Position numbers and translations under genes: made by a program. The notes beneath the pieces were generated by a model, which made no database searches, was not told where the DNA came from, and saw only the letters and a list, made by a program, of their open reading frames with translations. Shown one piece after another: positions 9,828 to 17,728 of a DNA stretch of 37,894 nucleotides. How positions within the stretch are numbered: position 1 is the first letter of the stretch; each line of letters opens with the position of its first letter. The DNA lies in the NCBI GenBank assembly GCA_027310735.1, contig DAIDAH010000001.1:1-37894 (forward strand), given 5' to 3'. Source of the stretch: Methylotenera sp. GTDB lineage: Bacteria; Pseudomonadota; Gammaproteobacteria; Burkholderiales; Methylophilaceae.

Positions 9828-12008
9828 TTACTCTTCCTGAGAGGGCGCTTTGAAGCCGCCGAATCCATAGTGATCAAGCCCTTCCAGAATGCCTGCTGCA
9901 TAATGGTGTTGTGCAAAATACACTTGCTCATGTCCACGTAAAAATTCTAGCTCAGAACTGTGATTACCAACGACAACAGCCAGCGTATCTCCAACCAGCA
10001 TTTCACTGTCATTTCCAGAATCACCTGCCACTAAAAAACTTTTCAACGGAAGCCCCCATTTATAAGCAAGATAGCGAATTGCATGTCCTTTTGAGGCGCG
10101 TATTGGCAATATATCGAGAAATTCGTTGTGAGAGTATATGAGCTGGGCATGTAGTTTCAGTTCATGCAAGTGGTGATAAATATCCTCCACAGGAGGCATT
10201 TGATCTGGGGTTGCAATATAACTCAACTTGAATTCACGCTGATTTTCCTGAGCTTGCAATACAAGACCAGGAATATTAATCATAGCCTTTGCCAAGTCAT
10301 CACGGCGCCATAAATGACGGATATGGTTTGGCCAACCTAAATCTGGGGTAAGTTCTAGTCCGTAATTAATTTCGCTACCTACGGAGGTAATAAAAATATC
10401 GGGTAGCGGCACGCGATGCTTTTTAAGCATACTCACAGCACTTTCCAATGAACGTCCAGTTGCAACGCCAAAGCCTATCATGCCGGCATTATTGCGCAGC
10501 CAAGGAATTAATTCCGCCAAGCCTTTTTTGTCACCGATTAGCGTATTGTCAATATCACTAATCAGCATCATTTTAACCAGCGGCATAGGCGACTTACCTG
10601 CATTAAGCGCCATGGCATGTTGACGGCGCATGCGCTTACGATCCCGACGCAGTAACTGACCAACTTCTTTCATGTATTTTTCAACATGCGCATCCCAGCT
10701 ATAGTGATGCTTAACGTTGATGATGCCATTCTTGGCCCAAGTCCGCCACTGCTTCCTATCTGACAACCCCTGACTCATAGCTGCAGCTATCGCGGTACTC
10801 TCCAAGGTATTTGCTAATAAGCCATTATGGCAATTAGCCAGAATATCCCGTGGCCCACCATCGTCTGGAGCAACGAATGGTAAGCCGCTCGCAGCCGCCT
10901 CAATCAGTGTCAAGCCAAATGGTTCTGTCATTGCAGGATTAACAAACAAGCCATGTCGGTGAGCCGCTAACCTATACAATTCAGGCAAATCTTCCTGAGT
11001 AATATGTTTAGGAATCGCTACCTTTCCCCATAAATCATAACGGTCTATATCAAGCAAAATGTCATTCATCACAGCCTGCTGCGACTCTTCCAGATCACGA
11101 ATATCCTCGCGAACACCAGCAACAATGACTAGGTTCGCCTTCTCTTGCAACTGAGTATCCTCACCGTATGCTGCAATGAGTCCTTTTAGGTTTTTTCGTA
11201 ATACTGGGCGTGAAATTGACAGGATGATTGGTTTTTCTGGCTGATGTAGAAATCGATCTATTCTAGCCTGCAACTGAGGATTTATTTTTTTACGTCCCAG
11301 TGGCGAGAAGCGTGAAGTATCCGTACCTGGTGGAATCACACTACAGTTTTTTGCAGAGTGACTCTGATACATACCATATTGCTCATCAATCTCCTGACGA
11401 GTACTAGTCACGACCATAGAGGCATGCTGAATAACCTCCTCCTCCACCGCAATACGGCGCCCGAAATTAAACTGGCGCTCAATAGCACTTTCTTTTCGTC
11501 CACTTGCCAGCAAACGAGACTGCTTGGGGCGTCCAAGTGAATGTCCTGTATGAATCAAAGGAATACCAAGTAAGGTGGAAAGCTGCTTTCCAACATATCC
11601 GGCATCGGCATAGTGAGAATGAATTAAGTCAGGGAGTCGGCCTTGCTGACGCAGAAAGTGCAAACTTTTGTCTACCATCTGATCAAGATGTGGCCACAAC
11701 ATCTCCTTACGAATATACTTTTTGGGACCACAAGACAATCGAATAATACGCGCACCCTCGCCAAAACTCTCCTCAGGTTGTGCATAATCAGAAGACAGGG
11801 ATGGATCATCAATCAATCTTGTCAGCAAATCAACCTTACCAACCGCATGATGTTTAGCCAAGGCCTTAGCAAGCTCTACGACATACGTGGTTTGACCTCC
11901 CGTATCAGCATCGCGACCAAGCTCCATATCGTGTGACCGAATCAAGCCGTGTACGCTAATCATCAAAATATAAAGGGACTGATCCCTATTACTTACTTGA
12001 CTATTCAT
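9828..12008 (-). CDS. sps: fused sucrose-phosphate synthase / sucrose-phosphate phosphatase
   Basis: The 726-residue cytoplasmic enzyme has an N-terminal GT4 glycosyltransferase (about 1-450). This part has the SPS opening DADTGGQTTYVVELAKAL and the donor-site stretch EPFGLTLIEAAASGLP. The C-terminal HAD phosphatase (about 470-715) has the catalytic DIDNT motif and the late GDSGND motif. It would join UDP-glucose and fructose-6-phosphate and then dephosphorylate the product to sucrose. Because the HAD aspartates are present, the phosphatase half looks active, unlike the degenerate HAD tail of many plant SPS proteins. The start overlaps the fructokinase stop by four bases (ATGA), indicating translational coupling. 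Confidence 0.93.
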   Translation of the reverse strand: MNSQVSNRDQSLYILMISVHGLIRSHDMELGRDADTGGQTTYVVELAKALAKHHAVGKVDLLTRLIDDPSLSSDYAQPEESFGEGARIIRLSCGPKKYIRKEMLWPHLDQMVDKSLHFLRQQGRLPDLIHSHYADAGYVGKQLSTLLGIPLIHTGHSLGRPKQSRLLASGRKESAIERQFNFGRRIAVEEEVIQHASMVVTSTRQEIDEQYGMYQSHSAKNCSVIPPGTDTSRFSPLGRKKINPQLQARIDRFLHQPEKPIILSISRPVLRKNLKGLIAAYGEDTQLQEKANLVIVAGVREDIRDLEESQQAVMNDILLDIDRYDLWGKVAIPKHITQEDLPELYRLAAHRHGLFVNPAMTEPFGLTLIEAAASGLPFVAPDDGGPRDILANCHNGLLANTLESTAIAAAMSQGLSDRKQWRTWAKNGIINVKHHYSWDAHVEKYMKEVGQLLRRDRKRMRRQHAMALNAGKSPMPLVKMMLISDIDNTLIGDKKGLAELIPWLRNNAGMIGFGVATGRSLESAVSMLKKHRVPLPDIFITSVGSEINYGLELTPDLGWPNHIRHLWRRDDLAKAMINIPGLVLQAQENQREFKLSYIATPDQMPPVEDIYHHLHELKLHAQLIYSHNEFLDILPIRASKGHAIRYLAYKWGLPLKSFLVAGDSGNDSEMLVGDTLAVVVGNHSSELEFLRGHEQVYFAQHHYAAGILEGLDHYGFGGFKAPSQEE

Positions 12009-12958
12009 AACGTTTGATCCTCAAAAAATGGTACGTAGAAATCACGATTCTGGGGCATAGCACCTCTGACTCCACAAAGCGCAGCAGCAAAGGCATTGGC
12101 TCTATCCAACATAACATCTGCATCCCAATTACCTAGAATACCCAAGATGCAAACTGCAGCAAAACCATCCCCGGCACCTACAGTATCGACTAGACCTCCA
12201 TGCAAAGCTTTGCCAGAAGATCTTGTTTCCACACCATCTCTGGATAACATCCATGCCCCATTAGCACCACATGTGACTAAGAGACAATCCAGATTAAACA
12301 TTTCAATCAAGTGTAATCCATAATCTCGCAAACCAGAACCTGCGAGTCGAAACAAACCTGCGATTACCTGAAGCTCTTCTTCATTGAGCTTCACAATATT
12401 AGCTCTTAACAACGAGCGCTTAATGATGTGCTTGTCATACCAAGGATCACGCAAATTAATATCAAGAAATCGTGGGCTTTTTGTTTCACTTAAAAACATA
12501 TCTAAAGCAAGACGCGACTCCAGACTCCTTTGCGCCAATGTTCCAAAGTAAACCATGCTTGGATGTGTAGCCATCGTAATTAAATGGACAACGCCTGCGT
12601 GAATGTGGTCATATGCCTGATCCGGAAGAATTTCAAAACGATGGCCACTTTCATCCAGATGAACAATGACTTGACCTGTCGGATGAATTTGATCGCACTG
12701 CACTCCAGAGTCATCCATGCCCAAACGCGTCATTTCAGCAAGAAATGCTTCACGTAGCGAATCATTTCCAGTTCTGGTTACCAGCACAGGATGCTGACCA
12801 AAGACCTGAAGGTGGCGCGCAACATTGTATGGCGCGCCGCCAAGCACTGATCTATCAGGGAATATGTCGGCTAACACCTCACCAAATAATGCAATCGTAC
12901 TCTTGTCTACTTCTTGATTTGTGGACGAATCTCTCGTGCAGTCTGTCTTATCAATCAA
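12005..12958 (-). CDS. fruK: fructokinase, PfkB family
   Basis: The 317-residue sugar kinase of the ribokinase/PfkB fold has an N-terminal sugar-binding GGAPYNVARHL motif and the C-terminal catalytic DTVGAGDGFAA signature, whose Asp is the general base. It would phosphorylate the fructose released by amylosucrase to fructose-6-phosphate, which SPS can reuse. The start is TTG at 12958, chosen because a near-consensus AGGAGGT lies about 6 bases upstream and no in-frame ATG fits as well. The stop overlaps the SPS start as ATGA. Together the three genes close a sucrose cycle. Confidence 0.92.
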   Translation of the reverse strand: MIDKTDCTRDSSTNQEVDKSTIALFGEVLADIFPDRSVLGGAPYNVARHLQVFGQHPVLVTRTGNDSLREAFLAEMTRLGMDDSGVQCDQIHPTGQVIVHLDESGHRFEILPDQAYDHIHAGVVHLITMATHPSMVYFGTLAQRSLESRLALDMFLSETKSPRFLDINLRDPWYDKHIIKRSLLRANIVKLNEEELQVIAGLFRLAGSGLRDYGLHLIEMFNLDCLLVTCGANGAWMLSRDGVETRSSGKALHGGLVDTVGAGDGFAAVCILGILGNWDADVMLDRANAFAAALCGVRGAMPQNRDFYVPFFEDQTL

Positions 12959-13003
12959 ACGACACCTCCTATCAAATATTTAAAGTGGTGGACTCCATAG
13001 AAG

Positions 13004-13897
13004 TTAACCACGTATTGACTTGCGACCGTTGCCAAGCTCAATCCAACGCTTGACTTTCACCGCATCTACAATGCGAGAACGCACACCCCATGAGTCTAAA
13101 AGAATAATGATAGTAGGCTGATTCCCAATCGTTGCCTGCATCACCAAACATTTTCCTGAGTTACTAATATAACCAGTCTTGGACAAACCGATTTTCCAAC
13201 CTTTACGCTTAACCAGCCTGTTAGTATTTCGAAAGGTTATTTCCTGAGTTTTGTCATTGACCCTATGTGAAACTGATGTCGTCATCTGACGAATAAGCTT
13301 ATATCTATAAGCGGCATTCACCATAATGGCAATATCTCTAGCTGTTGATACATTACGCGCATCTAATCCAGTAGGTCCATAGAAGACGGTGTTTTTCATC
13401 CCCAACCTCGTCGCAGCACGATTCATTGCCTCAACAAAACTATTGGTACCTCCCTGATAACTTCTCGCTAGAGCAAATGCAGCTCTATTTTCAGAGGCCA
13501 TCAGCGCCAGTTTCAACATTTCATGTCGAGTTAGTGTAACACCTACAGGAAGTTTTGATTTTGACCAGCGCTGCCTATCAACATCATCGGAACATATCGT
13601 AATTGGGGTATCTAATGATTGGTGACTATCAAGCACTACCATTGCTGTCATCAGCTTGGTGATTGAGGCAATGGCTTTTTTATCACCGGCATTTTTCTCA
13701 TAAAGAACTTGGTCTGTACCTTGTACCAAGATAATTGCCGAAGAAGACCCAAGCACTAATTTTTTTACATGCTTATGTGCTAAGGAAGCATTGGTATGAC
13801 GATGTTTACTGGCATTCTTTGCTGCATCGGCAGTATATGGAAAAATAAATGCGCTAACTGAAACTATTGATATCATTAGCACTTGCCAAATGCGCAT
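13004..13897 (-). CDS. pbpG: D-alanyl-D-alanine endopeptidase/carboxypeptidase (PBP7-like)
   Basis: The 297-residue low-molecular-weight penicillin-binding protein has an N-terminal signal peptide (about 1-25). The three serine-peptidase motifs are intact: Ser78-x-x-Lys81 (SITK), Ser135-x-Asn137 (SEN) and Lys240-Thr-Gly (KTG). It would act in the periplasm on peptidoglycan cross-links or stem peptides. Its length fits the PbpG subgroup better than DacA, as there is no large C-terminal beta domain or amphipathic anchor. ATG at 13897 follows AAGGG. The fructokinase gene starts only 45 bases downstream in the same direction, so read-through into the sucrose genes is possible. Confidence 0.85.
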   Translation of the reverse strand: MRIWQVLMISIVSVSAFIFPYTADAAKNASKHRHTNASLAHKHVKKLVLGSSSAIILVQGTDQVLYEKNAGDKKAIASITKLMTAMVVLDSHQSLDTPITICSDDVDRQRWSKSKLPVGVTLTRHEMLKLALMASENRAAFALARSYQGGTNSFVEAMNRAATRLGMKNTVFYGPTGLDARNVSTARDIAIMVNAAYRYKLIRQMTTSVSHRVNDKTQEITFRNTNRLVKRKGWKIGLSKTGYISNSGKCLVMQATIGNQPTIIILLDSWGVRSRIVDAVKVKRWIELGNGRKSIRG

Positions 13898-14029
13898 TCA
13901 TTACCCTTAATAGCCTATGGATTTTTAAGAAAAAGTCTTACATTCCGCAGCCTTATGCTACTGATTAATTAAAGATTAATAACCTCACCGTACCAAAGTG
14001 ACTACCGCCCAAACTGATAAGCCTAGCAA

Positions 14030-14176
14030 CTAGTGCATCCACTTCTTACTTGTTGTTACAAGCATATCCTCTTGCAGCAAAGCTACCTGATTCAACTCAT
14101 CAATTATTTGATACAACTGCTCGACGATATAGTCTATTAATGCTTCTCGATAAGCGTCATCATGTAGTTGCCCCAC
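14030..14176 (-). CDS. possible small protein, 48 residues
   Basis: A GTG-start frame begins at 14176, with AGGA seven bases upstream, and ends with TAG. The product is acidic and largely helical in appearance. A heptad-like run of Ile, Leu and Val (ALIDYIVEQLYQIIDELNQ) suggests a short amphipathic helix or coiled coil, followed by TTSKKWMH at the C terminus. No family is recognised. The amino-acid composition looks coding, but the frame is short and could be chance. It stands alone between the peptidase gene and the terminator of the repeat membrane protein. Confidence 0.4.
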   Translation of the reverse strand: MGQLHDDAYREALIDYIVEQLYQIIDELNQVALLQEDMLVTTSKKWMH

Positions 14177-14612
14177 TCATATTTCCTAATCTAAATTAAA
14201 TGATCATGCATACACAACAATGTATTTCAATGCTTGGCATGTTATTGCCATAAACATCACCAACAATATTTAACTTCACAGCCCGCACTACCTACAATAT
14301 GGATTAGGCTACCTACCAACACATACCCCTAAGCATATCTATATCGCGTGCACCACTATTTGTAATTATACGCACTAAATACATTTGTACAAATTATTTA
14401 ACTACAAATATATTGTGTATGTGATATAAAAAAATACGCATTGATATTATTACTGTAATAAACAACTGGTCTACTTAGCATCATAAAATGACAACTAGAA
14501 GAGATAGTGCAATAAAATGTGCGCCAGTATTGAAACCAGTTGCAATGGTGAGTTGAGAATATTTCAGGAAAGTTTAGAACTGAAAATAATGACGTAGCTG
14601 CATCATTACAAT

Positions 14613-14640
14613 AAAAAAAGCCACTCATATAGAATGGCTT
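14613..14640 (-). terminator. rho-independent terminator after the repeat membrane protein gene
   Basis: An 8-base stem with one mismatch (AAGCCACT at 14618-14625, AATGGCTT at 14633-14640) and a 7-base loop is followed on the minus strand by a run of seven Ts. It lies about 100 bases after the stop of the gene ending at 14742. Confidence 0.7.
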
Positions 14641-14741
14641 ATTTATTAACTAAGAACGCAAGAATCAATTTGGCAGATTAACTAGCTAGCCAACCGATGA
14701 GCCCTATCACTCAAATCATTACATTGGGTTGCAGTTTTATA

Positions 14742-15503
14742 TTAATGTCCAGCGCGTGCCCCTGCTCGCTGAGAAAAAAGTAAGATAAAGGCAATAATGA
14801 CTATAGTGAGTGCTATGGATGCAGAGTAGCGACTTAATGCAAGACCGCCTGCAGCTAGCGGTTTGTCGAGAAAATCACCAACTACAGCACCAAGAGGTCT
14901 GGTTAGTATGAATGCGGACCAGAAAAGTGTAGTTTTAGATATCTTTGTCCATAAATGGGCTCCAAGAACAATTAACAATAAACCACTAAAAATAATTGCG
15001 CCGCCACCATAACCAAGTCCGGCTGTGTCCGCAGTCCAATCTCCCAATGCCGTGCCCAATGTCTGAGAGAACATAATAGTTATCCAATAAAACATTTCTG
15101 CTTTCGGCAAGTGCACAGTATTGACTGAAACAGAGCCGAGTGTTTTGTACCAGACAAATAAAGATACCATCAAAAGGGTAAACAACAGTGTAGTTCCTCC
15201 TGTATAACCAACCCCAAGAGATCGATCCGCAAAGTCTGCCAGAGTCGTCCCAACCGTTGTTGTTGCGATAATTGTTGTCCAGTATAGAAACGGATGAAAC
15301 TGCTTAGCCTTGATTTGGGCAATTACCGCAATAATAAAGATCACTGAAAAAATTGCAGTTCCAACAAGGTAGCCTAACTTCATCGACATGGATACCGCAT
15401 CGCCACCAGTTTCACCCAGCGTTGTGGCAAAAATCTTTATGACCCAGAAAATCAAAGTAACCTCTGGAACCTTACTTAAGTGATTACGAACTATATTTTT
15501 CAT
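14742..15503 (-). CDS. multi-pass membrane protein with four internal repeats (COG4705-like)
   Basis: The 253-residue hydrophobic protein of unknown function resembles the COG4705 'membrane-anchored' group. Four related units are visible: ATTLGETGGD (about 26-36), TTVGTTLADF (about 82-92), SQTLGTALGDW (about 146-156) and TRPLGAVVGDF (about 205-215). Each is followed by a glycine-rich LGYxGG-type turn and then a hydrophobic helix. The acidic residue and the TxG motifs recur at equal places, suggesting a pore or substrate path built by duplication. No signal peptide is evident. The gene appears to be monocistronic, ending at its own terminator. A transport role is inference only. Confidence 0.75.
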   Translation of the reverse strand: MKNIVRNHLSKVPEVTLIFWVIKIFATTLGETGGDAVSMSMKLGYLVGTAIFSVIFIIAVIAQIKAKQFHPFLYWTTIIATTTVGTTLADFADRSLGVGYTGGTTLLFTLLMVSLFVWYKTLGSVSVNTVHLPKAEMFYWITIMFSQTLGTALGDWTADTAGLGYGGGAIIFSGLLLIVLGAHLWTKISKTTLFWSAFILTRPLGAVVGDFLDKPLAAGGLALSRYSASIALTIVIIAFILLFSQRAGARAGH

Positions 15504-15835
15504 AGCACGATATTACACTAATTTTTATCATTGGCTTATGACTGACTATGGTTGTAGAGTCTCATCAAAACTTACGAAGTATTGCGCTTTTCTACCTAAA
15601 ATCCTATAGAAACCTGGCTTTATGCGTATTTCATCCGACTAAAAAACAATGTGGTAAATAAGTACCATACCACCAAGAAATTAAATAGCTCTTGATTGGA
15701 ATATGCAATTGGCAATGTGGGCTTAACTCATTCTTATAGCCATGTTTAATATCGGCTCAATACTCATTAAGTAGTATAAGTAATGCAATGATTTTATAGG
15801 ACAATTACTCTAATATTTTAGAAAGTTGATAATTA
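15504..15835. other. divergent intergenic region
   Basis: About 330 AT-rich bases lie between the minus-strand repeat membrane protein and the plus-strand PAS chemoreceptor. Both promoters must be here. No RNA gene, repeat or clear operator was found. Confidence 0.5.
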
Positions 15836-16552
15836 ATGTTACAAAAAAATATTGGCAGCAACGAACCCAAGCAAGACAAAATATACGCTGAATTAATTTC
15901 AGTGAAGAAAAAACTTGAGGACTTAGAGCTTGCTGATTCAGCCATTACTGAAGGCATATGGGTTCTTCACATGGTCAATGGTGATCCTGACCATAAAGAG
16001 AGCACCATAGAATGGTCTAGCCAATTTAGAAGACTTTTAGGATACGAACGAGCGGATGACTTTCCTAACGGATGGGACAGTTGGCTTAAAGCTATCCATG
16101 CTGACGATAAACAACAAGCATTAGACGCCTTTAGCGCCCATTTGAATGACAGTAGCGGTCTCACTCCCTATAACGTTGAGTATAGAATGCAGACTGCAAA
16201 TCGTGGCTATGTATGGTTTCGTGAACGCGCCATTACTGCCCGCAATGATTCCAACTTAGCGCTTCGCTCAGCAGGAGCCATTCGTGACATTAGTGACGAG
16301 AAAACTACCCAAGAATTGCATCAGCTTAATGTTATTCGTAATGAACAGAACATGCGTGAGATCATGAGTGTAGCTGATACTATTAACCAAATCGCGATGC
16401 AAATTAACATACTAGCCATTAATGCAGCAATAGAAGCAGCCCGAGCAGGTGAGGCTGGTCGAGGTTTTGCCGTTGTGGCCAGTGAAGTACGTAAACTGGC
16501 AGAACGTACTACTCAAGCGATGAATGAGATACGTTTGATGGCAAACAAATAG
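15836..16552 (+). CDS. cytoplasmic PAS protein with a minimal chemoreceptor signalling tip
   Basis: The 238-residue soluble protein has a short N-terminal helix (about 15-35), a PAS/PAC domain of the PAS_3 type (about 36-155, with IEWSSQFRRLLGY and VEYRMQTANRGYVWFRERA), and then only about 65 residues of chemoreceptor hairpin. The highly conserved tip (NILAINAAIEAARAGEAGRGFAVVASEVR, quoted in two parts: NILAINAAIEAARAGEAG and RGFAVVASEVR) is present and intact, and this is the part that contacts CheA and CheW. The long coiled-coil bundle with methylation sites is missing, as are TM segments. The frame ends cleanly with LMANK and TAG. It may be a compact energy or redox sensor of the Aer class, or a shortened remnant. 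ATG at 15836 has a weak ribosome site. Confidence 0.85.
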   Translation: MLQKNIGSNEPKQDKIYAELISVKKKLEDLELADSAITEGIWVLHMVNGDPDHKESTIEWSSQFRRLLGYERADDFPNGWDSWLKAIHADDKQQALDAFSAHLNDSSGLTPYNVEYRMQTANRGYVWFRERAITARNDSNLALRSAGAIRDISDEKTTQELHQLNVIRNEQNMREIMSVADTINQIAMQINILAINAAIEAARAGEAGRGFAVVASEVRKLAERTTQAMNEIRLMANK

Positions 16553-16607
16553 ATGCTCGACTTTAAAAATCTACTTACATTTTGACTCAAAACTCAGAAT
16601 AGTCTCT

Positions 16608-17015
16608 TCAATAAACCACAGATCTAAGCGTAGTAAAAGCTTCCGCTTGAATCAACCATAGGCCGTCAGCTTGCCTCTGCCATTTAGCCGAATACACTCC
16701 AGCAACAAAAACTGTTTTTTTGTCTAATGTGTATTTACCGACCCAATTACCAAGCTCCTCAGCATCTTTTAATAAACTACTTGTATACACTTTTCTGGTT
16801 CGCCTACGGTAAACCGTAATTGGATCATGCAAAAATGTAGCTTGCCAGCGTTGACGTTGCGCTTCAATCCCCTGTGACTGAACGCCACGTCCGGTCAAAA
16901 CATGATAGTCAAAAGTTAAAAATGAACAGATTAAATCCACATCCCGACTTAATATAGCATCGTTGTAGCACTTACGTGCCGACGTGATGTAATTGATGTG
17001 ATCAATACGTTGCAA
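16608..17015 (-). CDS. NTF2-like / SnoaL-like fold protein
   Basis: The 135-residue protein has the pattern of the NTF2-like superfamily (DUF4440/SnoaL type): an opening helix (ARKCYNDAILSRDVDLICSFL), then a tyrosine-rich curved sheet ending in a WLIQAEAFTTL-type strand. Members bind small ligands or act as accessory domains, and no catalytic residues can be assigned. The only plausible start is TTG at 17015, because an in-frame stop lies two codons upstream. GAGGT abuts it, so initiation may be weak. It follows the response-regulator stop by 26 bases and probably belongs to that signalling operon. Confidence 0.7.
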   Translation of the reverse strand: MQRIDHINYITSARKCYNDAILSRDVDLICSFLTFDYHVLTGRGVQSQGIEAQRQRWQATFLHDPITVYRRRTRKVYTSSLLKDAEELGNWVGKYTLDKKTVFVAGVYSAKWQRQADGLWLIQAEAFTTLRSVVY

Positions 17016-17041
17016 ACCTCAAATATCCGCGTGATTTATAG

Positions 17042-17680
17042 TTATTTTTGCCGATGCGCCCATACGGCTGCTTCAAGCCGACTGGTTAGCTTCAGTTTAC
17101 TTAATAAATGTTTAATATGAACTTTTACAGTAGTGTCGCTAATACCCAAGGCACGCGCTATGGTCTTATTATTAAGGCCGTTTGCAAGACATTCAAGAAT
17201 CTCCCGCTCTCGCTCAGTGAGTGCTACATCCTCTTCACTTTTGCTAAGTGTTGGGTGGATTAGCGCATTTTTAAGTATTTCTGTCAGACTTTCATGTAAA
17301 ACAGTTACGCCAAGCATGGCTCTGCTTAAATTATCGCAAAGATCCTCAGGCTCCATATCCTTTAACAAATATCCATCAGCGCCTGCTCGTAAGGCTTCAA
17401 GTAAATCATCCTCTGCATCTGAAACTGTTAACACAATACACTTTGACTCTAACTTCGCATCTTTGATATGAGCAAGTGTTTGCAAGCCATTCATGCCCTT
17501 CATATTTAGATCGATCAAAACAAGGTCTGGCTTCAGTTCCTGAACTAGCAATAAACCTTCAGCACCAGATGCCGCTTCACCTATCACTGAAAATTTTGAA
17601 TCAGCTGAAATCATTTGTATGACGCCTTTTCGAAATAACGCATGGTCATCAATAATAACTACTGTAGTAGGCACTTGCAT
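17042..17680 (-). CDS. NarL/LuxR-family response regulator
   Basis: This two-domain transcription regulator has a receiver domain (about 1-120) with acidic pocket DD at 11-12, phospho-acceptor Asp57 in LVLIDLNMKGMNG and conserved Lys in LLKDMEP. The C-terminal LuxR helix-turn-helix (about 145-210) has LTEREREILECLANGLNNK and the recognition helix SDTTVKVHIKHLL. The ATG at 17680 is preferred over a TTG four codons upstream because GGAG sits six bases before it. It lies 48 bases downstream of the NarX-like kinase gene, its obvious partner. Its target promoters cannot be read from this window. Confidence 0.92.
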   Translation of the reverse strand: MQVPTTVVIIDDHALFRKGVIQMISADSKFSVIGEAASGAEGLLLVQELKPDLVLIDLNMKGMNGLQTLAHIKDAKLESKCIVLTVSDAEDDLLEALRAGADGYLLKDMEPEDLCDNLSRAMLGVTVLHESLTEILKNALIHPTLSKSEEDVALTEREREILECLANGLNNKTIARALGISDTTVKVHIKHLLSKLKLTSRLEAAVWAHRQK

Positions 17681-17728
17681 AAAGTTCTCCAACGTTAAAT
17701 TTTTACTGTTTGAATGACAATGTGATAA

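Larger units (their letters stand above)
13898..14741. other. long intergenic region (about 840 bases)
   Basis: This AT-rich stretch separates the penicillin-binding protein gene from the repeat membrane protein gene. The only coding candidate found is a 48-codon GTG-start frame at 14030-14176, and one terminator lies at 14613-14640. A 76-codon frame near 14398-14628 runs through the terminator and looks non-coding. Promoters for the minus-strand peptidase gene must lie here, but no convincing -35/-10 pair was picked. Confidence 0.6.

Noticed and set aside
14398..14628. 76-codon minus-strand frame in the long intergenic region
   Set aside because: It begins inside the terminator hairpin of the upstream gene, and its sequence looks random (many Phe, Tyr, Ser, Cys).
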